A stretch of DNA of 64,000 nt from Edaphochlamys debaryana (Eukaryota > Chlorophyta > Chlorophyceae > Chlamydomonadales): contig JAEHOE010000054.1 in the NCBI GenBank assembly GCA_016858145.1, positions 62,001-126,000 on the forward strand, in the 5' to 3' direction. Positions 23,337-33,581 of the stretch are shown piece by piece; position 1 is the stretch's first letter; every line of letters begins with the position of its first letter. Position numbers and translations under genes: made by a program. The notes beneath the pieces are model-generated. The model worked only from the letters and a program-made list of their open reading frames with translations, was not told the origin of the DNA and made no database searches.

Positions 23337-26300
23337 TCAGAGCTCGCTGTGCCTCGCCCTGCGCCCGAACATGGGCTGGAAGGGCGCTATGGACTCGTGG
23401 TAGTCTACCCCCAGCTGCCGCTTGGCCTGCACAAGGGGCCACACGGTGGAGTCGATGAAGCCCTGCATGTCGTCGAACAGGGCCTTGTACTCCTGGGGGG
23501 GGCAGGGGGGAAAGGGCGGAGAGGGGAGCGGGGAGATAGAGGGGGAGCGGGTGGGAAAGGGAGGGGGGTTGAGTCCAGTGAGCGCAGGGGCGGGGGCCTG
23601 ACCCCTGCGGCGCTGCGGTTTCGCGGCTGGGGGTCCACCCCCACTGAAGCCCACCCAAACCCACCTCGAGGCTCTTCCTAAAGTAGAGCGCCAGAGCTCG
23701 GTCGCACAGGTACTTGGCCGCAAACTTGTTGGCGTTATCCACGATGCGCGCATACTCGTACTCGCGATCAGGTTCTGGGTGAGACGGTGCGTGCATTGGA
23801 AGGGGAGGGGGATGTTGTGAAGGGCGAAGTAGCATCCAACCCGGTTGCCCCTCGCGCCGCTTCACAGGAGGGTTGTGTTGGCCGTCTCTCTTGCCTCCCC
23901 CCTGCTGACAGGTTTATGTCTGCCCTGAATGGTGGCGGGTCTAACCAACCCGCCCTCCTTAACCCACGCCCTTTGGTCGGCCGAAAGGTAAAGACGGGTA
24001 AAGCAAGGCCCTGCAAGGCGGAGGCATGCATGGCACGAGTGCGCACCACCCGCAGTTCCCGACTCGAGCCTGCCTGCCAGACTGCACTGTCCGGCGTGAT
24101 CGGCTACTGTTAATGCTGTCTTAATGCCTGCAGTGAAAGCCGCGCCACACGCCGACATTCGGTGTGGCACCGCGGAGATGAACCGCGGTGGTGCCCAATC
24201 CTTAGCAAGCGACCGAGCCGCAGACGCAAACATAACCTCCATCAAGACTACATGTTGTGCCGAATGTTGCGCCCCGCAAATAAATGGACAACAGATCACG
24301 GCGCCCAAGCACAGCGCGTTGCCGGCGCCCGTGCCGGCGCCCGTGCCGGCATCCGAGCCCCCCGGGCCCCCCCTGCACGCGTGCGCGCTCAACCCCCGGC
24401 CCCCCCTGCACGCGTGCGCGCTCAACCCCCGGCCCCCCCTGCACGCGTGCGCGCTCAACCCCCGGCCGTCCCCCCCCAAAAGAAACTCTCCCCCTCCCAA
24501 ATAGAAATCCCTGTAGAAATAGAAACCCCATTCTCTGTTTTCCCCAACCCGGCGTTAGTTATTTCTATTTCTATTTCTCTCATCAGAGCGGGCACTGAAA
24601 TTGGGACATGGGGACGGCGCAAGAAAAAGTGAAATTGCCATGCGGACAGGACCCCCCTCCCCCCCTGCGCCCCTCCCTCACGGTTGAAGTGCTCCACCAT
24701 GGTGAGGGTGTCGTTCTCGTTCACCGCAAAGATGGGCACGTAGTGCTGCCAGGGGTGCACCTGGTGACAGGTGACGGCAGGGGAGAGAAGGCGGTCGGCA
24801 GCTTGAGGACAGGTGGTGCTGCCCAGGCACTGACCGGGGCCCCTCCCCTGCCTTGGCTCCTTAATTTGTCCCCACCACCCGCTTACGCCCCTCCTCCCCC
24901 CGCCATGCAACACAAGCCCCCCCCACCGACCGATCTGTAGAAGTGCGCCAGGAAGGGCGAGTCCTCCTTGAGCACCAGCGAGTCCAGGTGCAGCAGCTTG
25001 GAGAAGCGGTTGCTGGGGCCAGTGCCTGGGGGGGAGGGAAGGGATGGAGGGAGGGAGAGAGGAGATGGGGTGGTGGTGAAGATTTTGGGCAACAAGACAG
25101 GAGCGGGCGCGCACCGGGGGCGTGGGTCGGGGCTACGGAAAGCGAGAGGACTGCGGCAACGCTCCGGCCCTAGTGCGATCTATCGATGCCTTGGTCCCGT
25201 GGCTGCCTCACCGTCCGCTGCCACCACGAACTTAAACTTGGCGTGGTCCTTGATGCTGATGTACTGGTCCTTGGTGCCTGTTGGTGGTTGGGAGGTGGAA
25301 GCGGTACCGTAAGTGCCCGTGATTGGGCCTTGACTCTCCCACCCCGAGCCTTGCTGTATGCAAAGGGTAACTCGCCGCCGGGCCCTCCCCCGTTCAGCCC
25401 CAGTGCCGTCAAGGGCGCATGTCGCCGACCTACAACTAGCCCCATCGCCGTCAGGGGCGCGAGGCCCCCTCAGGGTACCCGCCCATTCCGTGCAGTCAAG
25501 TGGATGTTCCACCGCGGCCACACCCCACCGTCCTTGACCGCATCAATAGCCTCCGGGTGGACGTGCGTGAGGTTGTCCGCCAGGTGCCAGCGCGCGCAGA
25601 ACACGAAGCGGGGGTGGTGCCAGGTGGGGCACCAGCTGAGGCAGGCGGGGGCAGGGAGTGGACGCATGAACACGATACATCTCACGTTGGTTACATTTGC
25701 TTCAGGAAGCCTCCAGCAAGGTCTGGTTAGCCCGAGGCACGCCCGCCAGGCCCGAGGCACGCCCGCCAGGCCACGCACCCGGCCCCTCGGAAGACGGCCT
25801 TGGGCACCTGCGTGCGGGGCACGGGATGGCGTATGGTACGACACAACTGACACGACACAACCGTACGGCAGCATCACGGCACGGGGGTTAAAGCATGGTA
25901 CGGCTTACGGTTGTAACCGGCCTGAACATTCATGAGCATGGCTGATGCGCCCCGCCCCATCCAGCCACGGCACAGCAGGTGCAGGTGGGTGGGTGGGTGT
26001 GCGCGCAATGCTTGCCTTCTTCTCAAGTGGAAAGCGGTACAGAGGCATGGGCGTGAAGTCAGGCCAGCCTTCCTGCGGGGACGGGCGAGCGGAGCAGCGT
26101 TCAAGACAAGGAGGCAGCTCCCGCGCGTTCATGATGACAAGGAGGCAGCTCCCGCGCGCCCCTCTCCGCTCTCCTCTCCAACCAACTACCCTGACCCAGT
26201 CCGCAGCGCTCACTCGATGCACGTCGGTATATGCCGCCGGAATGAGTAGTGTACGTTGACTGCGCGTACAGCACAGCACACCAGCATGGGCACGGTCGGA

Positions 26301-29081
26301 CGGGCAAACAGAACAGTCTCGCAACAGGTAAGGAGACACTGTCAGGCACACAGAAAATTCGCCATCTTGGGTGTGTCTACGGCGTGCGTCTAGTGCGTCA
26401 GTCGGAACACACAAGGCCACTCGCTCACTGTGCCACAGGGTACGGCATCTTCCCCGTGCCCCATCGCTCCGTGAAGGTGGGATCGTCCCGCTGCTTGAAG
26501 TATCTGCGGGTGCATGCGTACGGCACGTACACGTGAGCGGCAGCGTAGGGACAGCAGGTGCGCAAGGTCTAGGTACGACGGAGCCTTGCAGCACCCCAGC
26601 TTGCAGCGTACAATGCCAGTGTTCCAAGAGTCTCACGTAAATACAGGCGCTGAGGGTTGCCGCGGGTTGCGGAACAGGGGGACCGGCCGGAACAGGGGGA
26701 GTGGCCGGGAGTGGATTGTGACGGGGGGGGCGGGGGCACAAGGTTGCGAACCAACTTGCGTTAAATCCCACGTCCTCAAGCCCGCCCCCTCAGCCCTCTA
26801 GAACTCGCCCTCCCAGGCTAGTATGGCGGAGTGTGCCGGCAACTACTAGCCCCACGCACACTAGCCCTGTTCGGGCCGGGGCCCTTCACATGGGCCTTCC
26901 TCGGGCCTCGCAATGAGCCTCGCCCGGACCTTTCCCGGGCCATCCCGGGCCTCACCTGGGCAGGTGTGCTCGCCAGCCCCACATGCGCCTGAGGGGGGGG
27001 GGAAGGGCCAGCGCGCGAAGGCGTGCGTGGACTCGGGTTCAGCGGGTTCCCCGATGACCAGTACCCGCCTGCCATCCCTCCGCAGCCAACCCACCTGAGT
27101 CTGCCGTGTCATAATAGAAGAGAACGTCAGGGAACTTGATTCCCAGCTTCGTGGTCCACCGGTCAAACGCCCTGCACGCACGCAGGGAGAGGGTGGATGA
27201 AAAGTTGGGTTGACATGGCTTTGCGAAGGGGTGTGATGGTTGAGGCAAGCCCTTGGCCCTGCTACCGACTGAGCAACAATCCGCCCCTCCTAACCTCAAG
27301 GCGAAGCCTGACCTTAGCTTTCTTGCATGCCCCCACCACACCCACCACTGAAAGAACGTAAGCCGCGGGTCGCACCAAGTGTCCTGCAGGAGGGGGCGGG
27401 CAAACCGGGAAGGAGGAAGGGTTGGCGGGTGGAAGGGTGGGTAGTCGCGTAGGCCGCTGCTTTCCGTGCTTCGTCCACGTGAGTAGAAGGGTAAGAAGCG
27501 TGGGTCGGCTGGGGTGCGTTGAACAACAGCTCAGGCACTGCTATCATTGCTCCCTCCACACGGTAATGACCTTCCATCCTCATCACCAGCCGCCCCCTCG
27601 CCACGGTCGCACCCCACCTGCTTCGTGCAGTTGGTGTCGTACTCGAAGGGCCGGAAGGGCGCATACCTTCATTCGGCACGGGAGGGAGGTGGCGGTTGAG
27701 TCGCTCGGCCATCCACTGATAGGAGACATGCGACTTTTTTAGTTAACCGACATACATCTATCAAGGGGTTGCATGGCTTCCCGTGGCGTCTTCGGCTTCC
27801 CGTGCCCGCCATGTCTATCCCACCCCACCATTTGTTATCCTGCGCTCCGCGAATGACAACGGTTGATGAGCGTTTGGGCGTTTGGGCAGCGGTTGGAAGG
27901 GTAGACGGCGGGGAGGTCCAAGCCGCCAAGGGGAAGTAAACAGGGCCGTCAGCAGGGAGCGGTTGGGTGGTGCGGGTGTGAGCTGCTGAACGGCTCCCTG
28001 CTGTGAAGAGCGGAGGTCTGGCGCCGCTCGGGTTGGTGCAAGATCGATGAGGCCGTCGACGCCCGGGTCCATCCCATGCATACTCCCCCAAATGTCCCTG
28101 CGCTAGCTGCCGCTAGCTTCCCTTGCTCTTGCACCTGCCCCTGTCCACTTTATTTATCAACAGTAGGGTGCGAGCTGCTGAAATTCGTGCCCCGCCCGCA
28201 CCCCGCCCCGCTGCCTTTGCTGGCCGTGCCTGATGCCGATCCCTGTAATCCCTGCCCCTGGTGACCTCCATCCCCTGCGTGTGCCTGCCGCCGTCCCCAC
28301 CTTGATGAGGACGACGCTGTTGGATGCACTGCATGGCAGGGGTTGGGCGGGGAAGTAGGAGGGGCGAGTTAGTTGCAAGTGTATGTGGGGTGGGGGTATT
28401 GGACATGTTAGACATGTACGGCCGGCGGCGGCCTCCAGAAGTCACAATGCAGCATTTACTTTGGGCGCCTACCTGACCCACTGCGGGTCCCCCTCCTGTT
28501 TTCGCGACATGTAGTTGTCGAACGTGGTTAGGAGGTCGTTCACGCTCAGCTTGCTGCCATTCAGCTTGCGCCTGAGCAGAGATGGATGGGCAGGTGGGTA
28601 CGTATCATGACTGGATGGATGGAAGGCCCCAGCTGCGTTGAAGACCTCTAGACCGACATCCGCAGCTCAGCTAGACGTAAGAATAGCTGCATGCACGCGG
28701 TTCCGCCCCATTCCCCTTGGTACCCTTGGCGATCCCCGCCGTGGACTGCCCTTGCTGCTGCGCACCTCCAGAAAGCCAGGTCCTGGATATGGGTCGGTGT
28801 ATGGGTTGGGGGGCGGGTGAGTGGGGTGGGGCACGCCCCTCGTTACGCACAGCAGGTGCAGGCAGCGAGCGCGCTTGCGGGCAAGTTTGTACCTGGTACA
28901 AGTTGTCCTCGTAGAGTTGCGCCATGTCCGCATCAGTCCGGGCGCACAAGTCTGTTCCATCGATAAGGACTTCTGTAACGTTGCCCTCAGGAAGTACCAA
29001 TGCTTGAACTGCAAGCGCCGTTGACAACACGCCAACAACGAGCAGAAGACGACGATGACAACAGCGGGGCGGTCGCGGCAT
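23337..29081 (-). CDS. GT90 (CAP10/rumi-type) glycosyltransferase, 442 aa, 18 exons
   Basis: Exons, 5' to 3': 29081-28900, 28571-28473, 28328-28301, 27839-27829, 27666-27618, 27383-27313, 27171-27095, 26988-26956, 26649-26637, 26503-26437, 26072-26016, 25807-25779, 25635-25529, 25277-25212, 25025-24931, 24760-24682, 23774-23665, 23492-23337; the CDS closes in frame. Starts with a signal peptide (MPRPPRCCHRRLLLVVGVL). CAP10 signatures: VPKAVFRGAGW, KDQYISIKDHAKFKF, a DG then NRFSKLLHLDSLVLKEDSP, and HPWQHYVPI. Length is typical. Known: GT90 enzymes transfer glucose or xylose in the ER/Golgi (rumi/POGLUT, cryptococcal CAP10). The protein ends RHSEL, close to KDEL-type ER retrieval signals. Exons of 11 and 13 nt are required for frame and are conserved in sense with the second GT90 at 45880. 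The first intron after LEKK has a GC donor. Donor, acceptor sugars and activity are unknown. Confidence 0.88.
24366..24466. repeat. 33-bp tandem repeat, 3 units, in a GT90 intron
   Basis: Three units, each containing the self-complementary core GCACGCGTGC followed by GCGCTCAACCCCCGGCC. Located in the 907-nt intron between GT90 exons 24760-24682 and 23774-23665. Confidence 0.9.
26104..26159. repeat. Short direct repeat in a GT90 intron
   Basis: The 22-base stretch beginning ACAAGGAGGCAGCTCCCGCG occurs twice, about 34 bases apart, upstream of the exon at 26072-26016. Confidence 0.8.
26637..26649 (-). other. 13-nt micro-exon of the GT90 gene
   Basis: Minus-strand CGCCTGTATTTAC between acceptor CCCTCAG and donor GTGAGA. 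It moves phase 1 to phase 2 and yields CPAPVFTYFKQ, the expected CAP10-like P-V-F/L-S-type segment. Without it neither flanking exon joins in frame. Confidence 0.7.
27829..27839 (-). other. 11-nt micro-exon of the GT90 gene
   Basis: Minus-strand GATAACAAATG between acceptor GCGCAG and donor GTGGGG. It encodes DNK plus the first two bases of W, joining NSVVLIK to YAPFRPFE. The other GT90 gene reads MILIYNNKWYYPF at the same place, which supports the exon. Confidence 0.8.
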
Positions 29082-29917
29082 TTCTGGACTAATAAGCGGT
29101 GTGATCGTAGTTGACTCCGCAGCTCGGGCTAACGTTCGCGGGGTAAAGGGCGGGCCAGGCGCCGAGAGCAAGCTTGTGTATGTAGCTCAAGGAGCGAGGC
29201 AGCAGGGCAGCCGCGCGCGTCCTGACCTTCTATGTATCAGTTTGCACTTGCTTGGCGCAGAGGGCCCGCTGAAACTCGATTGGCGCGGACATTATGATGA
29301 CGTGAGACCCTCTACACTAACTCTACCCACTGACATACCTGCTGCTGCTGGAACCCTAGAAATCCTTGGTTGGAAAGACCTGCCAACATAAGGCTCTTGC
29401 GGGTCTTTGCGGGTCTTTGCTGCGGGAACGCCTTGCAAACCCTCCAAACCCTTCCCGGGCCCCCCGACCTGGGATTGCAGTTTGCTGGCCTTGCTTTCCG
29501 CGTCATCTCGTCCCCGTCTCCCATTCCCCGACCTGCCGACTCAGAGAGGTCATCACGCGATTTCGTGAACAACCGGCTCTATCAACTCCAAGTTCACCTC
29601 TATAGCGCGCAGGCATTAGCACTGGCTGGGTTCGTCTGCGATGGTATGTATGGTTTGCGATGCACAGACTGATGTGAACGGGATGTTCGAGTTCGAGTCC
29701 GGACGCAGCAGGCTGTAGGCACCACTTCATTGTGGTATTACAATAGATGCATCGACGTTGCTCGCTCACTGCTGCCGCCGCGCCAGCAGGACACGACCAA
29801 ATAAAACCGGCCCAACTCTGCAGAGTTGTCGAGTGTGGCGGACTCTACCGAAGCAGCTTCAGCCGTTCGTTCGTGATATTGCGGAGTCGCTCTCGTTTCC
29901 GGGCAAGGTCGCCCGAA
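29082..29917. promoter_or_regulatory. Divergent intergenic region, GT90 and secreted unknown protein
   Basis: 836 bp separate the two divergent start codons. It contains a dispersed repeat copy (29473-29517) and no other supported gene. Shared regulation of the two secretory-pathway genes is possible but only inferred from layout. Confidence 0.45.
29473..29517 (+). repeat. Dispersed short repeat, copy 3
   Basis: GATTGCAGTTTGCTGGCCTT then GCTTTCCGCGTCATCTCGTC, matching copies at 549-594, 1085-1121 and 46821-46867. Confidence 0.75.
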
Positions 29918-31963
29918 ATGTGCCCTCGTCATCCGGAGTTCTGGCGCGCCGCGTGGCGCGGCATCGCTGTGCTAATGGTCCTGCTTGATGCGGCCTCTGC
30001 AAGCCATGAAGCAGGTAGGCTGCTGGGCGATTGAACGGCTTCCTGCGCTATGGGCACTTATTACGTTCTGCTGGACAGCACCTTTGCCGTGCTAGCCGTG
30101 CTAGCCGCCCAGCGACGAAGCTCTGCACCCAGAGATACTCGGAGCCTAGCTGTAGCCATCCAGTCGTCATCGCAAAACCTGCGATCGACCTAAGTGCCGC
30201 CGCTCGCGCCATCTCCCCGCCGTTAGTTACTGCTCCCGTGCCGTTCCCGTTGCACGCTCTATCTCCTGCCGTCAGCACCGGCGGCACCTACGCCTCTTCA
30301 GGCCACTGGCAACCTCTTCCAGGGCCTCTTCCACATCAGCAGTGACATAAGGCCCCTCAAGGTGGTAACTTGTACTTCGGGCGGGGACGGAGCGCCATGC
30401 GGGGATCTGATCGATGAATTGATCGAAGTAGTGCGCCGTCCCGCCTATCCCGCAAGAACTTTCCGGCACGCCCCAACCGGTCTCCAATACCCAGCCCTAT
30501 CCCTAATGATGCACATACGTTTTCGACTCCCCGCAGGTGCACACCGCAAACCTGGCAGCACTGGGGATCATCACGCACCTGCTGGAGGGGCTTGGACAAC
30601 GCGAGCAGGTTTCGCACCCGAATGGCGTCCAGCAGCACCATGCAACAACTCGGCGCCATCTCCGCGCTCAGCAGCAGCACCACCAGGTGCACGAGGCTGC
30701 CACCGGCTCCACACAGCAAGTCCGTGGCGCTCACCCACCGGCGGTTACGGCTCGACTCTCGTGCGGCCTTGCGTTCCGGGAGGCTGCTGCTCATGGAGGC
30801 GGGATCGTCGTAGGTAAGGCAGTAGGTCACGTGCGTGGGAGGGGCGCAGCAGGGCGCGGGGTGGAGGCGTACGTCGGAGGTAAGCCGGGGCGAGCGAGCA
30901 TGCAAGCACGCGAGCCCTCTTGACCCACACAACACCTAGCTACCACCCCGCCTGCTTTTGACCCACACATACAACATCACCGTGCAGAGGTGAACTTGAT
31001 GCTCCTGATTACATGTGAGCGGGGTGGACAACGGGTAGAGCGAGCACCTGTTTATCACCTTTTGCTTGATGGATGGGGGTACCGAGCTACAGACCCTAAT
31101 AAGCCGAGACCCGCTCGTGCATGCAGGCGACGACCATGGGTGGGGCCAAGGCTGTGCGGTGGCCCTAGACGGCACCCTCGTCCAGATCCGCTCGGGGCAG
31201 CACGCCACGTGAGCTCATACGTCCGTACAGCGTTACTTCTCTGGAGTGTATGGAGTGTGACGGGCAGGGTTTGTTGGGCTACCCGCTTATGGATGCCAGA
31301 CAAGCAAATACTCATCAACTACCGCCGGCCCAACTGCTGCCCTCGCGCAGGATGGAGACCCTGGCACTGTGTGAGGGCTGCCCCCTAGGTCAGTGCGCGG
31401 CTCATTAGAGCGGGCCAACACGCTTTGCACCTCGACTCTACCCCTCCTGCAGTACCTGCAGCGCGCGGCTCATCATGCCCCTACTTCCTGGCACAGGCCT
31501 GTGCCTAAACGCGGACACTGGCCTCGACACCAATGGCATCGTATTGCACGTGCCGATCACGGGCCACACGTATCACTTGTACGGCAGCTCCGATGGGATG
31601 TCGTACGGCCTCAGGTCTGAGGACTCGTCCACGCTCCAAAAAGGTACGTGCGCATGTGCAGGCACGTTAGCTTATGGACCTGCTGCAGGGGCGGGCGAGA
31701 AAGGGAGCGAGGCAACTTGCCTTGTGGGGCTGGCCTTCTCAGCTCTGCCAGCAGGAGCCCTTGCTATCTATGGCTGGCCCCCCCCTGATGCCCGCTATGC
31801 CCGCCAAGGCAGGCTTCCATCCAGCCAGCAGGCCCTGCAGCTGCTGACGGTCTTGCTTTACTTGCTTTCCGTCCATCCTTGGACGCCCCGCCCCACGCAC
31901 GCAGTGACCCTCTACGAAGCACTCCCGCTACCGGGCGATGGGTGTGTGCTGACACGCGCCTGA
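29918..31963 (+). CDS. Secreted or membrane-anchored protein of unknown function, 270 aa, 8 exons
   Basis: Exons: 29918-30014, 30276-30361, 30537-30813, 30988-31014, 31127-31208, 31351-31388, 31497-31643, 31905-31963; all phases agree and the CDS closes at TGA. The N-terminus has a hydrophobic segment (RGIAVLMVLLDAASA) that fits a signal peptide. Downstream motifs include GNLFQGLFHISSDIRPLK, a His/Gln-rich stretch in exon 3, CDDHGWGQGCAVALDG, CEGCPLGLCLNADTG and HTYHLYGSSDGMSYGLRS. Several Cys residues in the second half suggest an extracytoplasmic disulfide-stabilised domain. No family recognised. Exon 3 may hide a further small intron because its middle has a less convincing frame. Start is the first ATG before the hydrophobic segment. 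A TGTAA signal follows 229 nt after the stop. Confidence 0.6.
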
Positions 31964-33581
31964 GCCACCTGAAGCACGTACCCGCACCATACGCCTGACG
32001 ACCGTACGGTCGCGCTAGTCGTCCGTTGCAGATAGGGGTGCAGTTTGCAAGGGTCCATTATTGAGGCGAATGGCTTTGCGGTGCTCAACGACGCATGTGG
32101 AGGCTGGCCCAGGCTCGCACGGGGTAGATAGTGCAGGTCTTGGAAGTATTAAGGAGGGACCCTGCCCTGCATGCGTGCAGAGAAGGGCGGCTGTAAGGCG
32201 CGAGCAGGGGCGCTGGCGAGGGGCAAGCCTGGCACTTATTATGGAGGCGCTGGATAATTCGCTGGATAATTCGCTGGATGATCCGAGGACGGCCACATCG
32301 TGGCAAGACTCAGGCAAGACGGTGGGTATGACCCGCTCGTGCGTGAATCAGTGATTGCGAGGCGTCAGAAGCTTTCGTGGCCAGGACGTCCTGGCCAGGC
32401 AATGCAGCCAGTTAACCGGCGTAATAATCATAGACGACAGGCCCATTGAAAAAGCAAGGCAGACACATTGCTTGTAAAAGTAGCCTGTTGGACGCTGAGC
32501 TGTGGCCGCTGAGCTGTGGCCGACGCGCATGCGCTCCGCATGTTACCGTTACCGGGTTTCGGTGTGGGGCGCCTGGGGGTCTGGGGGTTTCCAGCGAAAG
32601 CGCTGCTGAAGAGATCAGGTCTTCTGGGTCGGGCGGCTCGGGCCACACCCTGTCGGTCGGTATGCCCCTGCCAGGCCGGCACGCGACCTGTTCAGTTGAC
32701 ACCCATTCGCCAAAAGGGTTGACTCCCGCGAGCCTGCGTCACGTTATCATGCCTCCGCGGCCTTCAGGTTAATCCCACGTCCTGACCTGCCCGAACGTTC
32801 AACCGCGCGAGCCCCAGCCAGCAATTGCCGGCCGCCAAAATGCATGCGGTGGGGCCCGCGGCGGAGGTCTGCCCGTGCGTACCGGTGCAACCGGTTCTCT
32901 TCACGCCGCCAGGTGCACTCCACCCCCCGCCTTGCACAGAACATGCGCTTTTCTTCCTGCCCGCCCCTCCCACCCCCGCGGTGCTTCTGTCATTCTTCAG
33001 ATGTGATCCAATGAGGGCTATCCGGCAAAACAATCCATCGCAACCAAACAACAGGATCGATTCCAACACTCGACCACGGAAACTGAAGCGGCCAAGGCTG
33101 CCACACGGTCTTCGGGCTGACGCCGGCTCACCTGACTTGAATGCAACTGCAGTCCGATAGTGCCAGGGATGGGGCACAGCGCAGCCCCCGGTAAGACTCA
33201 CACAACCCACATGCCCCGCCACCCCTGGATACAGAATAAGCCGGTACCACGTTTCCAAACCTGCTGCGGCGTCCGCAGGCAGTGCGCCTCCACCCCACTC
33301 CCCGCCCGCAGCCTCCACCCCGCCCCGCTCGGACCGCCAGCCGCCGCAAGGGGTGTACAGGTACTCATCGCTCATCATTCCCTCGTCCCATAAGAGGGAT
33401 AGGCACCGCCTCGCCATCGGAGCCCCCACTACGCCAGGCAGGCGCATGAACCGAGCAGGAAGTATGGGGTATGGGCGCTCGCAGGCTCCACGCCGTTGCC
33501 CGGATACGCCGGCCGGTGTTCAGCGTCCCTCTCCGCTACCCCAACCGGGTTATGGCCGCTCGCCCTCTGCTCCGCTACCCG
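31964..33581. other. Intergenic region between convergent genes
   Basis: After the 3' UTR there is a short direct duplication (GCTGGATAATTC twice at 32250-32273). Long minus-strand frames at 32.8-33.4 kb lack third-position bias and probably are 3' UTR or spacer of the VTE2 gene. No gene supported. Confidence 0.5.
32192..32196 (+). terminator. TGTAA poly(A) signal
   Basis: Positioned 229 nt after the stop codon of the secreted unknown protein, a normal 3' UTR length for these algae. Confidence 0.5.

Noticed and set aside
27667..27711. Frame WMAERLNRHLPPVPNEG as a GT90 exon
   Set aside because: It cannot join the following YAPF segment in frame; the 11-nt micro-exon at 27829-27839 solves the phase and matches the paralogue.
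32764..33447. 227-codon minus-strand frame downstream of VTE2
   Set aside because: Starts inside the probable VTE2 3' region, lacks third-position bias and resembles no known protein.
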